DNA of 64,000 bases from Flammeovirgaceae bacterium UBA2366 (GTDB taxonomy: Bacteria > Bacteroidota > Bacteroidia > Cytophagales > Cyclobacteriaceae). The position numbers and the translations under genes are program-made. The stretch is taken from the NCBI GenBank assembly GCA_002344065.1, contig DDTK01000001.1:66621-130620 (forward strand), written 5' to 3'. The notes beneath the pieces are model-generated. The model made no database searches. It worked only from the letters and a program-made list of their open reading frames with translations, and was not told where the DNA came from. Shown here piece by piece: positions 51,917 to 61,317 of the stretch. Numbering within the stretch: position 1 is the first letter of the stretch; each line of letters begins with the position of its first letter.

Positions 51917-52047
51917 ACGTCATTGCGAACTGAAGGGTTAGGCAGTGTGCCGGAGTGAAGCAATCTCAAAGTACGCAATGAACTAAACGTAAAATCTGGG
52001 ATCGCTTCGCTCCAACCCTTTTCCTTCGCTTCTGCTCGCGATGACGT
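51917..52047. repeat. GAAGCAATC/GTCATTGCGA-type intergenic inverted repeat
   Basis: The outer arms ACGTCATTGCGA and TCGCGATGACGT pair with one mismatch. Inner words GTGAAGCAATC and GATCGCTTCGC also pair. It is the longest member (about 130 bases) of the family seen near 12.3 and 16.1 kb, here just after the stop of the large BNR protein gene. Confidence 0.65.
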
Positions 52048-52055
52048 GAATTGAA

Positions 52056-55000
52056 TTAATTTTTAATCGGCTCATAATCTTTAAACGGTGAAAGCGTTAC
52101 CTTCTCCATCAACTCGCGGTACTGTTTCCATGTAGTTTCATAGAAGTTGTTCACACGCTTTGCGACTTCAGCAATTTTATCTTCTGCATGTTTATACACA
52201 CGCCTGTCGGTTTCGCTTATCGGATCGCGCGAACGGCCAATGTACCCTTGTGCAGTTTGAATATACGATACCGGTGTTGGGTCGGGTGACCGTACAATAC
52301 CTTGACGGGTATCTACTTTACCCAGTATAAAATCAAATAAGGCATTCACAGAATCTTTAACTGCTTTTGTTTTATCAGTCGCTTCTTTCAGATCGGTTCG
52401 TTTTGAATCTTTAATCTTCTTCTCATACTCCTCCATAATTTCCTTTGATTCGCGTAACCTATCCGTAGCCGTAGTTGCTACAGCCCTCAGTTTCTGCAAG
52501 TCCTTGATCATTGCATAACGTTGCTCATACACAGAAACCGGAACATCCATACGCGGATCGGTTTTTACATTGATTGACGTTGAATCTTTCTGGTCACCAT
52601 AGGTCAGGCGTAATTTGTAGGTACCCGGAAGAACAGGAGTTCCACCAAAGCCACCAAAACCTCCTCCACCACCCATACCACTACGAGGACGTTCACGCGA
52701 AGGCTGACGGTCACTCTTCTCATTCAACATCCAACTCATTCTGTAAACGCCATTGGTTTCCGGTGCTTTCTGTCTTATTGTATTTACCAATTCACCTTTT
52801 GTGTTAAATATCTCCAGCTTCACTGAGTCATACTTCACATTCGATTTAGGCGCAGGTGCAGCAGCAGGTTTAACTTCTTCTTTGCTCTTTTTAGCCTTCG
52901 GGTCTGCAACTGGCTGAGGTGTTGAAGGTGCGGAGGGTTTATTTACAGAATAGGTTATCATGGCACCCGACTGCCGGTTTTGCCCGTTAAAAACTGCATT
53001 CGCATCGAAGCGTGGGCCTGATGGTTGCTGGATGGATACCAGGTAAGCATCCGGAGGTGTAAATATATGTGCTGACTTTGTCGCTACCGCGGATGACTTG
53101 GCCATCTCGCGCAGTGGACGAACATCATCCAATACATAAATGGCACGGCCAAATGTTCCGATAACCAGGTCATGTTCGCGCGGATGGATCACCATATCAA
53201 TCGTAGGTGTTCCGGCCGGATAACCGTTTGTCCACCGGGTCCAGTTTTTTGCTCCGTCAATGCTTACAAACAAGCCGTTTTCTGTTCCAAGAAACATTAG
53301 TTTTGGTTCAACAGGATCCTGAACGACAGATAACGTGAAATTGCTTTCACCAACCTGAGCGGGTGTAACAAGGCTCTCCCAGGTAGTACCATAATCTTTC
53401 GTGCGAAACAGGTAAGGTTTGTAATCGAACATTCTGTAATTATTCACAACAGCAAATGCTTCACCGGCATTGTACGTGGAGGCTTGCAGTTGTGCCACCC
53501 AGGCATTCTTAGGCATACCCACAATTTTTGCCGTTGTGTTCGACCAGGTTTTGCCGCCATCTTGCGTTACTTGTATCTGGCCATCATCGGTACCTATCCA
53601 TATTACACCTTGTTTAACAGGACTTGGTGCAATAGTTAGTATGGTACAATGATTTTCTGCACCGGTAGCATCCATGGTCATGCCCCCACTTTCGTGTTGC
53701 TTCTGTTTGGATGGATCGTTGGTTGTTAAATCAGGAGAAATAATTTCCCAGGTATCACCTTTGTTAGCCGACTTGTGCAGAAACTGGCTACCGTAATAAA
53801 TAGTTGAATTGTTAAATGGATCTTGCGCTAAAGCTGCATTCCAGTTGAATCTGAGTTTCATATTTGCATCAGGATGCGTAGGCCTCAGGTTTTTTGTAAA
53901 GCCTGTTTTCAGATCGAACCGTGCCAGGTTTCCGCCCTGCGACATAGCATAGCCGTAACGATTATCATCCGGATCGGGAGCTGCATCAAAGCCATCGCCA
54001 AACAAAACTTCCTGCCAGTACGAGTTTCTGATACCCGCATTGCGCCACACATAAGCGGGACCAACCCAACTTCCGTTGTCTTGCATACCGCCATAAACAT
54101 TATAAGGATGATCCATATCTACATTAATATGATAGAACTGACCTACCGGAATATTGTCGGCAAACACCCACGTTTTACCCATGTCGCGGGAAATGTTTAA
54201 TCCACCATCATTACCATCAATGATGAAGCCTGGGTTTTCAGGATGGATCCACCAGGCGTGGTGATCGGGATGAACTCCGTAATAAGGCAACAATTCTTTA
54301 AATGACTTTCCGCCATCTTCGCTAACACTAACCCTAGAGTAAATAGAGTATAAGCGGTTTTCATTTTTGGGGTCGACATAAATCTCGTAATAATAGAATG
54401 GACGGTCACCAATTTCATTTTTATCATTTATCATGGTCCACTTCTCACCGCCATCTTCAGAACGATATAATGCATTCTTCTTGGACTCAATCAACGCATA
54501 CACAATGCTTGGCTTGCTTCGCGCAATGGCAAGACCCATCCGACCAAGATCACCTTCAGGCAATCCATCTTTGCTGGTTAACTTCTTCCAGGTTTTACCG
54601 CCATCGTACGTTACGTGTAAGCCTGATCCCGGGCCACCGGAAGTAAATGTCCACGGCATTCTGCGGTGCTCCCACATGTTGGCGAATAATTTATTTGGGT
54701 TGGATGGATCCATCACCAATTCTCCACAACCGGTTTTGTTATCAATAAAAAGAATTTTCTCCCATGTTATACCTCCATCTGTAGTTTTATAAACGCCACG
54801 TTCAGGGTGCTCACCCCAGGGTGAACCTATAGCGCCCACATAAACGGTGTTCGGATTTTTCGGATCAATGATAATGCGGTGTATATGGCGGGTTTTTTCC
54901 AACCCAATTTTCTTCCAGGTTTTTCCGCCATCCAATGATTTATACAAACCATCTCCACCATTTAAACTGTTACGTGGGTTGCCCTCACCGGTACCCACCC

Positions 55001-55304
55001 AAACCACTGATGGATTATCTTGCTGAATAGCAATGGCTCCTATGGAAAGTGTTGTTTCCTTATCAAAGATGGGTTCCCAGGTTACGCCTCCACTGGTAGA
55101 AAGCCATACGCCACCCGATGCCGCACCAGCATAAATAATATCCGGGTTGCTTACCACTACATCAATAGCCGTAATACGGCCGCTCATGCCTGCCGGACCA
55201 ATTGCTCGCGGGGTTATACCCTTAAGCTTCTCCATATCGAGCCTTTGCGACCAAAGTGGTGCCACCAAACAGGCACTCATAAATAATAGTAATAATCTTT
55301 TCAT
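52056..55304 (-). CDS. large secreted BNR/Asp-box (VPS10/sortilin-like) beta-propeller protein
   Basis: Signal peptide MKRLLLLFMSACLVAPLWSQ, then some ten Asp-box repeats (LSTSGGVTWEPI; YKSLDGGKTWKKI; YKTTDGGITWEKI; YRSEDGGEKWTMI; VTQDGGKTWSN) over residues 30-720. These form one or two propellers like the sortilin/VPS10 fold. The C-terminal 350 residues hold a Gly-rich stretch (GMGGGGGFGGFGG), a beta domain and a helical end. Often labelled glycosyl hydrolase, but no catalytic residues are evident. No type IX sorting domain seen. Confidence 0.85.
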   Translation of the reverse strand: MKRLLLLFMSACLVAPLWSQRLDMEKLKGITPRAIGPAGMSGRITAIDVVVSNPDIIYAGAASGGVWLSTSGGVTWEPIFDKETTLSIGAIAIQQDNPSVVWVGTGEGNPRNSLNGGDGLYKSLDGGKTWKKIGLEKTRHIHRIIIDPKNPNTVYVGAIGSPWGEHPERGVYKTTDGGITWEKILFIDNKTGCGELVMDPSNPNKLFANMWEHRRMPWTFTSGGPGSGLHVTYDGGKTWKKLTSKDGLPEGDLGRMGLAIARSKPSIVYALIESKKNALYRSEDGGEKWTMINDKNEIGDRPFYYYEIYVDPKNENRLYSIYSRVSVSEDGGKSFKELLPYYGVHPDHHAWWIHPENPGFIIDGNDGGLNISRDMGKTWVFADNIPVGQFYHINVDMDHPYNVYGGMQDNGSWVGPAYVWRNAGIRNSYWQEVLFGDGFDAAPDPDDNRYGYAMSQGGNLARFDLKTGFTKNLRPTHPDANMKLRFNWNAALAQDPFNNSTIYYGSQFLHKSANKGDTWEIISPDLTTNDPSKQKQHESGGMTMDATGAENHCTILTIAPSPVKQGVIWIGTDDGQIQVTQDGGKTWSNTTAKIVGMPKNAWVAQLQASTYNAGEAFAVVNNYRMFDYKPYLFRTKDYGTTWESLVTPAQVGESNFTLSVVQDPVEPKLMFLGTENGLFVSIDGAKNWTRWTNGYPAGTPTIDMVIHPREHDLVIGTFGRAIYVLDDVRPLREMAKSSAVATKSAHIFTPPDAYLVSIQQPSGPRFDANAVFNGQNRQSGAMITYSVNKPSAPSTPQPVADPKAKKSKEEVKPAAAPAPKSNVKYDSVKLEIFNTKGELVNTIRQKAPETNGVYRMSWMLNEKSDRQPSRERPRSGMGGGGGFGGFGGTPVLPGTYKLRLTYGDQKDSTSINVKTDPRMDVPVSVYEQRYAMIKDLQKLRAVATTATDRLRESKEIMEEYEKKIKDSKRTDLKEATDKTKAVKDSVNALFDFILGKVDTRQGIVRSPDPTPVSYIQTAQGYIGRSRDPISETDRRVYKHAEDKIAEVAKRVNNFYETTWKQYRELMEKVTLSPFKDYEPIKN

Positions 55305-55447
55305 AGGATGAGTTGATTTAGGTGGTCAAGATACAATCCTTCACAACCATTTGAAGGGGCTGTTTTTTAAGCCCGTATTTTTTAGGATAGAATGTAGGTG
55401 GGTTATATAGACGGAAATTGGCGACTTAAATAAACTTAGCGGACAAT

Positions 55448-55473
55448 AGGGGTAACCACCTTCTGGATTGTCC
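55448..55473 (+). promoter_or_regulatory. predicted ECF-sigma promoter (AGGGGTAA-N14-GTC) before the sigma gene
   Basis: AGGGGTAA and GTCC are separated by 14 bases, 49 bases before the sigma-factor ATG. The identical box, spacing and GTC occur before the TonB receptor gene. ECF promoters typically have a conserved -35 block and a short GTC-containing -10, so this fits autoregulation. Confidence 0.6.
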
Positions 55474-55521
55474 TATGTTAAAAACCGCCTAAAACCTTAA
55501 CTTGCACTGAAACCACTTTGG

Positions 55522-56091
55522 ATGGTGCAATCATCAGATACAGAAAGTTTTAGTGCGGTCCGGTCGGGCGACATTACTGCTTATGAAATGATGTTTAAAA
55601 CCTATTACCAACCCTTGTGCCGCTATGCCAACACCTTTTTGGGCGATGCCGAACAGGCAGAAGAAATCGTTCAGGGAACTTTCATTGGCATTTGGGAAAA
55701 GCGACAAGCCATTGACATCACCACTTCAGTTAAAGCTTACCTGTACCGCGCTGTTCGCAACGCCTGCCTGAATGAAATCAAGCATCTGAAAGTCAGGGCA
55801 ATGTATGCCCAGGGAGAGCTTAGGACAGGCGAGCGCTATTATGAAGCATCTGATCAGAGCACCTTACGTGACGAACTGGAAACAAAAATTAAGGCAGCCA
55901 TACAAAGTTTGCCTGAACAATGCCGCATCATATTTCAGCTAAGCCGGTTTGAAGAACTGAAGTACCAGGAAATAGCTGATCAAATGAACCTATCGGTGAA
56001 AACGGTAGAAAACCAGATGGGTAAAGCCTTGAAAATAATGCGCGAACAGTTGCAGGATTACCTGCCGCTGATCACCATACTAATGAACTGA
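55522..56091 (+). CDS. ECF-type RNA polymerase sigma-70 factor
   Basis: Region 2 (YEMMFKTYYQPLCRYANTFLGDAEQAEEIVQGTFIGIWEKR) and region 4 (ALQSLPEQCRIIFQLSRFEELKYQEIADQMNLSVKTVENQMGKAL, by similarity) are present with no other domain. 189 residues fits the Bacteroidota FecI-like group. The anti-sigma gene follows after 11 bases. Regulated genes likely include its own operon and the TonB receptor downstream. Confidence 0.93.
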   Translation: MVQSSDTESFSAVRSGDITAYEMMFKTYYQPLCRYANTFLGDAEQAEEIVQGTFIGIWEKRQAIDITTSVKAYLYRAVRNACLNEIKHLKVRAMYAQGELRTGERYYEASDQSTLRDELETKIKAAIQSLPEQCRIIFQLSRFEELKYQEIADQMNLSVKTVENQMGKALKIMREQLQDYLPLITILMN

Positions 56092-56102
56092 CTGTTAGAT
56101 CC

Positions 56103-57077
56103 ATGAGCCAACAGGAGCCATACGATATAGAAGATTTAATCGGTAAACACATTACCGGTGAAGCAACTGCTGAAGAAAAACAGGTGGTGTTGGAGTGGTG
56201 TGCCCTATCGGCTGACAATCAAAAATATGTTGACCACGCTCAACTCATATTTGATAAATCTCAATTAGAAGATGGTCATGTTTACGATGTGGTGGCAGCC
56301 TGGGAAAAGGTAAAAGATAAAATTGAGTCAGGCAGGATTCGAAAGCTACCCGTAATTAACCTGTGGCGTATTGCAGCCAGTCTTCTACTCATAAGTGTAC
56401 TCTCCTATTTTCTGTATTGGCAATTTTTCACTGCTGAACAACTTCAATTAGCAAGCGAAGATGAAGTTATTACACAAGCCCTTGCCGACAACACAGAAAT
56501 ATCGTTGAATAAAAACAGCTCTGTTGATGTCACATATAACGAACGCAAAAAGACGGGCATCATCAAATTAACAGGAGAAGCTACCCTAACCATTGCGCCA
56601 GACAAGAAGGTGAATTGGGTTGTACAAACTGATGATGTCTTTATTCGCGACATTGGCACCACTTTTAACGTGAAGGCTTACCCTGAAACTGATTTCATAG
56701 AGGTTTCGGTACTAGAGGGTGAAGTTCAATTTTACACACAAACTGATGAGGGTATTCTTATTCAGGCAGGTGAGAAAGGATTGTACGATAAATCCACCAA
56801 ACAATTCTCCAAAGCAGAAGCTGATCCAAACGTAATCTCCTACAAAACACTGTTGTTCACATTCAATGACATTGATTTAAAATCGGCTGTCGAACAGCTC
56901 AGTAGCGTGTATAATCGAAAGGTTATTGTTTCCGGAAATATTGAGAATTGCAGGCTAACCGTAGATTTTGCAAATGAAGATCTCGATACGATCTTATCGG
57001 TAATTGCCGAAACGCTTAATCTTACGGTTACCGACAACGGAAATGAGATTGTACTTACCGGTGATGGTTGTTTGTAA
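56103..57077 (+). CDS. FecR-family anti-sigma factor
   Basis: The N-terminal cytoplasmic region (DLIGKHITGEATAEEKQVVLEW) binds sigma. One membrane helix (LWRIAASLLLISVLSYFLYW, about residues 85-105) follows, then the FecR domain (VQTDDVFIRDIGTTFNVKAYPETDFIEVSVLEGEV) and a C-terminal DUF4974/STN-like domain (LLFTFNDIDLKSAVEQLSSVYNRKVIV). It passes the receptor signal to the sigma factor. 324 residues is usual. Confidence 0.93.
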   Translation: MSQQEPYDIEDLIGKHITGEATAEEKQVVLEWCALSADNQKYVDHAQLIFDKSQLEDGHVYDVVAAWEKVKDKIESGRIRKLPVINLWRIAASLLLISVLSYFLYWQFFTAEQLQLASEDEVITQALADNTEISLNKNSSVDVTYNERKKTGIIKLTGEATLTIAPDKKVNWVVQTDDVFIRDIGTTFNVKAYPETDFIEVSVLEGEVQFYTQTDEGILIQAGEKGLYDKSTKQFSKAEADPNVISYKTLLFTFNDIDLKSAVEQLSSVYNRKVIVSGNIENCRLTVDFANEDLDTILSVIAETLNLTVTDNGNEIVLTGDGCL

Positions 57078-57125
57078 GAAACCTTATTCCCTATACTCCG
57101 TTAGCCTGATCATTCGTGTTGTGGT

Positions 57126-58787
57126 ATGAGGTATTTTTTTGGCCTTCTCATCGTATTTAATGGCGTTCACGCCATGGCCCAGCAAGTTCCGGTGTTGGAG
57201 CGAACGGTAACACTTACCGCACAGGATGAACGGCTCGACTCCTTTTTAAAGAGACTATCGCACGAAGCGGGTTGCGTATTTTCCTACAGTGCATCTGCGT
57301 TGGATGTTCAGCGCAGCGTTACCTATCAATTCAACAATGAAACAACCCGCGAAATACTGGAAACTGTTTTTGAGGGTCAGGTCAGGATAAAACAAAAAGG
57401 TGTTTACGTTATTTTAACACCACTGCCAAAATCTTCGAGAGAAGTAGTGATTAGCGGATATGTGGTAGATGAAGCCTCAGGAGAAAAAGTAGAATCCGCA
57501 ACAGTCTATAACCCGGTAACCCTCCGTTCAGTAACCACCGATCAATATGGCTATTTTGAATACGTTGTAAAAAAGCCAACACCGGATGACTACAAGCTGG
57601 TTATAAAAAAAGTTGATTATGTGGATACCGTAATTGTCGCACAGAAACAATCTTCGTTTCAAAAAATTTCTATCAAGATTGATAAAGAGAAGTTGAACAA
57701 CGTGGGTGAAAGTATTGCGAGGCCTGCCGCTAAAGTCTGGGCATGGACAAAAAACTCTGTTGCCAGCATTAACCTGGGCAACGTGCGCGATACCATTCAT
57801 CGCACATGGCAGGTCTCTTTTGTACCGTTCGTGGGCACCAACCGGAAACTAAGCGGTAGCGTTACCAACGATTGGTCGTTTAATATTTTAGGTGGCTATT
57901 CTGCCGGAACCAATAAAGCAGAATTTGGCGGAGTGTTTAACATCAATACCGGAAATGTAAAGTCTTTTCAGGCTGCTGGTGTGTTCAACCTTAATGGTGG
58001 CGAAACAAAAGGTGTTCAGTTGGGTGGCTTATTCAATCTGAATATTCAATCGGCCAGTGGAGTTCAGGCGGCAGGATTTACCAACCTAATCATGCGGTAT
58101 GCACATGGCGCTCAACTTGCCGGTTTCCTGAACCTGGCCGCCAAACATACTGAAGGTGCGCAAGTTGCAGGTTTCGCCAACATAAGTAGATCCATTAGCG
58201 GTACACAGGTGGCTGGTTTTGTAAATGTTGCTCAGCATGTAAAGGGATCACAAATCGGGTTTCTCAATATTGCTGATAGTATACGCGGTGTGCCCGTAGG
58301 GTTTTTGAGCTTTGTTGCGAAGGGCTACCACACGCTTGAACTTGGAGCAGACGAAGTGATACCTGTCAATATTTCCTTCCGCACCGGTGTGCGTGCATTT
58401 TACAACATCATCTCTGTTGGCATGCGGCCTGAAAAATCTGATTCTGTCACCTGGTCGTTTGGTTATGGTGTGGGCACATCACCCCGAATCTTAAAAAAAC
58501 TCTACCTGAATATTGAAGCAACTGCCAATCAGGTTAATAAAGGAAACGTAGAAGCCCTGAACCTTGTAAACCGAATTTATACCGGGCTGGATTTTCAAGT
58601 CGCACGTAAGTTTGCGCTTTATGCCGGGCCAACGCTTTCTATCCGGGTATATGACACCACCTTCAATCGACATCCGGAATTATTCACCTACTACACGCCA
58701 ACAATTCAGTCTGAAAAGGCTTACCCTCAGGATGACCTGGCAACGCAGGTATGGTGGGGCTTCCGGGTAGGTGTACGATTTTTTTAG
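57126..58787 (+). CDS. STN + carboxypeptidase-like protein with surface-type GFxN repeats
   Basis: Signal peptide, then an STN (secretin/TonB N-terminal) domain (LDSFLKRLSHEAGCVFSYSA, about residues 25-100), a CarboxypepD_reg-like domain (VISGYVVDEASGEKVESATV, about 108-190), then nine repeats of about 16 residues at 271-398 with pattern GxxN(I/L)..G(V/A)Q(L/V)A, like LA_2272-type surface repeats, and a beta-rich end. There is no plug domain, so it is not itself a TonB receptor. It sits between FecR and the receptor gene and probably supplies the STN signalling domain in trans. Confidence 0.8.
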   Translation: MRYFFGLLIVFNGVHAMAQQVPVLERTVTLTAQDERLDSFLKRLSHEAGCVFSYSASALDVQRSVTYQFNNETTREILETVFEGQVRIKQKGVYVILTPLPKSSREVVISGYVVDEASGEKVESATVYNPVTLRSVTTDQYGYFEYVVKKPTPDDYKLVIKKVDYVDTVIVAQKQSSFQKISIKIDKEKLNNVGESIARPAAKVWAWTKNSVASINLGNVRDTIHRTWQVSFVPFVGTNRKLSGSVTNDWSFNILGGYSAGTNKAEFGGVFNINTGNVKSFQAAGVFNLNGGETKGVQLGGLFNLNIQSASGVQAAGFTNLIMRYAHGAQLAGFLNLAAKHTEGAQVAGFANISRSISGTQVAGFVNVAQHVKGSQIGFLNIADSIRGVPVGFLSFVAKGYHTLELGADEVIPVNISFRTGVRAFYNIISVGMRPEKSDSVTWSFGYGVGTSPRILKKLYLNIEATANQVNKGNVEALNLVNRIYTGLDFQVARKFALYAGPTLSIRVYDTTFNRHPELFTYYTPTIQSEKAYPQDDLATQVWWGFRVGVRFF

Positions 58788-58805
58788 AAGATTTACTCAG
58801 CTCAT

Positions 58806-58830
58806 AGGGGTAAATACCAAGCCAGTTGTC
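58806..58830 (+). promoter_or_regulatory. predicted ECF-sigma promoter (AGGGGTAA-N14-GTC) before the TonB receptor
   Basis: The 8-base box, 14-base spacer and GTC are the same as before the sigma gene. The GTC lies 28 bases before the receptor ATG. It indicates a separate sigma-dependent promoter for the receptor. Confidence 0.6.
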
Positions 58831-58857
58831 AGTAGAGCAAACTGACTTCAAACCCTT

Positions 58858-61203
58858 ATGAAAATCCTAAAAAAGATCGTTGTAACCGTTTTCATTTTTA
58901 CAGCAACCTGGCTAAACGCCCAAACCTTAACACAAACCCTTCGGGGAAAAATCATTGATCAGGTTACCCAAACACCACTGCCGGGCGCCACAGTTATGGT
59001 GCTGAATACTGATCCGTTGGTTGGTGCCACCACGGATGTTGATGGCGATTTTAAAATATTAAAATTACCCATCGGCACCTATACCATACGGGTAAGCTTC
59101 ATCGGGTATAAAGATTTTGTTCTCCCCAATGTGGTCGTCAATTCAGGCAAAGAAGTGGTACTAAATATTCCCATTGAAGAGGATATTGTTCAAATGGATG
59201 AAATAGTCGTAACAGCCGTTGAAAAAGACCGGACTATTAATGAAATGGTGCTGGTGAGCGGAAGAACTTTTTCAGTTGAAGAAACAAGAAAATTTGCTGC
59301 AGCCATAAACGACCCGGCACGTATGGCCGCATCCTTTTCCGGTGTGGTGAGTACCGATGATGGCAACAATAACATCTCCATTCGGGGTAACAACCCCAAT
59401 GGTCTTTTGTGGCGCATGGAAGGTATTGACATTCCCAACCCGAATCACTTTGTGTCACCGGGCGCTTCGGGTGGTGGCATCTCCATTCTCAGTTCGCAAT
59501 TGCTGACGAATTCAGATTTTATGACAGGCGCTTTCGCTGCTGAATACGGGAATGCTTTATCGGGTGTGTTTGATTTAAGCTTACGCAAAGGAAACAACGA
59601 GAAAAGGGAACTGACTTTCCAGGCAGGCTTTTTGGGTGTTGATTTTGCCGCTGAAGGTCCAATTGCTAGAAATTACAAAGGCTCCTACCTGATAAATTAC
59701 CGGTATTCAACCTTATCTATTCTATCAAAAGTGGGTGTGCCGCTCGGTGATTACATCACCAACTTTCAAGATCTTTCAGTAAACATTCACTTACCCACCG
59801 GGAAGAAAAGCGCCATAACCATTTTTGGCTTTGGTGGCTTGAGCGATCAGAAGAATGAAGCCAAAAAATATTCACTGGCATGGGAATATGATTACGAACG
59901 CTACAGTTCAAATTACTTTTCCAACACGGGCGCATTAGGTATTAAGCACGCGTATATGATGAATAAAAATAATTTTCTTCAAACAACGGTACTGGCATCA
60001 GGTAATGAACTTGGCGACATAACCTATAAACTTGATGATGATTACACCAATCAACGGTGGTACGATGGCAACTTCACCAATTCAAAAATTACCCTTAGTT
60101 CAGTTCTAAGTACAAAATTATCAGCACGGTATAGCATGCGTAATGGAATCTACCTGAACCAACTTAACTATAGCCTGAGACAGCAATCCTTTCACACCGA
60201 TGTTAACCAATTCCTGACGGATATCAACTCGAAAGGCAATACACAAAGTATTCAAGCCTTTTCACAAGTAAACATCAAAGCATCTGAGCAATTGACAATC
60301 AATGGCGGTGTGCATTACCTGCAATTACTCTTAAATAATTCATTCTCTGTAGAACCACGGGTAAGTGCATCGTATGCACTGGATGAAGTACAACGATTCA
60401 ATATTGGATATGGACTCCACAGCCAGGTTCAACCCTTAGGAACGTATTTTGGTGAGCATGAAGAAAACGGAGAAACCGTTAAGGCGAATAAAAACCTGGA
60501 TTTAAGCAAGTCGCACCACTTTGTAGTAGGGTACGACCGTTCACTTAATCCATATTTGCGGATAAAAGTTGAAACATACTATCAGCACTTGTTTAATATT
60601 CCGATCAAGGCAGGTATAAATGAAACGTATTCTATTCTCAACCAGGAGTGGTCGTACGAAACAGCTCCGCTCGTAAATGATGGTAACGGTAAAAACTACG
60701 GGGTTGAGTTTACATTGGAGCAGTTCACCCATAATAACCTTTACTTCCTGTTGTCAACTTCAGTCTATAACTCTTTATACAAAACCAATGAAAACAAATG
60801 GCGAAATACACGCTTCAATGGAAATGCCAACATCACTTTTACTGGTGGGAAAGAGTTTATATTGAAGAAGGATCGTGTGTTGGGGATTAACCTCCGCAGT
60901 ATTTACAGTGGCGGATTGCGAACTACCCCAATCAACCTGGAAGAATCCATCGCACGTGGTGAGACCGTGCACTATGATGAACGAGCCTTTGAAGATCAAA
61001 ACCCTGCTTATTTCAGAACGGATTTACGAATGAGCTTAAAGCGTAACAAACCTAAATCAACGCACACGCTGGCCTTGGATATTCAAAACGTAACCAACCG
61101 GAAAAATATTTATGGAAAGTACTTTGAACCATTGAGTGGAGAAGTTACTACTGCCTACCAAACGCCCTTGATTCCGGTGTTGAGCTATAAGATTGAATTT
61201 TGA
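58858..61203 (+). CDS. TonB-dependent receptor with carboxypeptidase-like N-domain
   Basis: Signal peptide, CarboxypepD_reg-like domain (LRGKIIDQVTQTPLPGATVMV, residues about 28-110), TonB-box-like MDEIVVTAVEKDR, plug (INDPARMAASFSGVVSTDDGNNNISIRGNNPNGLLWRMEGI, by pattern) and barrel ending in Phe (SYKIEF). 781 residues. It lacks its own STN domain. This plug type is common beside ECF/FecR genes. Substrate unknown. Confidence 0.9.
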   Translation: MKILKKIVVTVFIFTATWLNAQTLTQTLRGKIIDQVTQTPLPGATVMVLNTDPLVGATTDVDGDFKILKLPIGTYTIRVSFIGYKDFVLPNVVVNSGKEVVLNIPIEEDIVQMDEIVVTAVEKDRTINEMVLVSGRTFSVEETRKFAAAINDPARMAASFSGVVSTDDGNNNISIRGNNPNGLLWRMEGIDIPNPNHFVSPGASGGGISILSSQLLTNSDFMTGAFAAEYGNALSGVFDLSLRKGNNEKRELTFQAGFLGVDFAAEGPIARNYKGSYLINYRYSTLSILSKVGVPLGDYITNFQDLSVNIHLPTGKKSAITIFGFGGLSDQKNEAKKYSLAWEYDYERYSSNYFSNTGALGIKHAYMMNKNNFLQTTVLASGNELGDITYKLDDDYTNQRWYDGNFTNSKITLSSVLSTKLSARYSMRNGIYLNQLNYSLRQQSFHTDVNQFLTDINSKGNTQSIQAFSQVNIKASEQLTINGGVHYLQLLLNNSFSVEPRVSASYALDEVQRFNIGYGLHSQVQPLGTYFGEHEENGETVKANKNLDLSKSHHFVVGYDRSLNPYLRIKVETYYQHLFNIPIKAGINETYSILNQEWSYETAPLVNDGNGKNYGVEFTLEQFTHNNLYFLLSTSVYNSLYKTNENKWRNTRFNGNANITFTGGKEFILKKDRVLGINLRSIYSGGLRTTPINLEESIARGETVHYDERAFEDQNPAYFRTDLRMSLKRNKPKSTHTLALDIQNVTNRKNIYGKYFEPLSGEVTTAYQTPLIPVLSYKIEF

Positions 61204-61218
61204 TTTTAAAAAAAGACT

Positions 61219-61307
61219 TTAATCACAGAGATCACAAAGGATTGCACGGAGTTCACAGAGAATAACTTTGTGCTCTCTCCGCCTCCTCAGTGCCCTCTGT
61301 GGTTAAT
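61219..61307. repeat. imperfect palindrome of CACAGAG / CTCTGTG words
   Basis: TTAATCACAGAGATCAC on the left is complementary with mismatches to GTGCCCTCTGTGGTTAA on the right, with inner GTTCACAGAG / CTTTGTG words. It lies between convergent genes, a probable bidirectional transcript end, and is related in words to the element near 34.1 kb. Confidence 0.6.
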
Positions 61308-61317
61308 TTAAAACAGG

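Noticed and set aside
52056..55304. Active glycosyl hydrolase (sialidase) because of Asp-box repeats
   Set aside because: Asp boxes are structural; the arginine triad and Tyr/Glu of sialidases could not be recognised.
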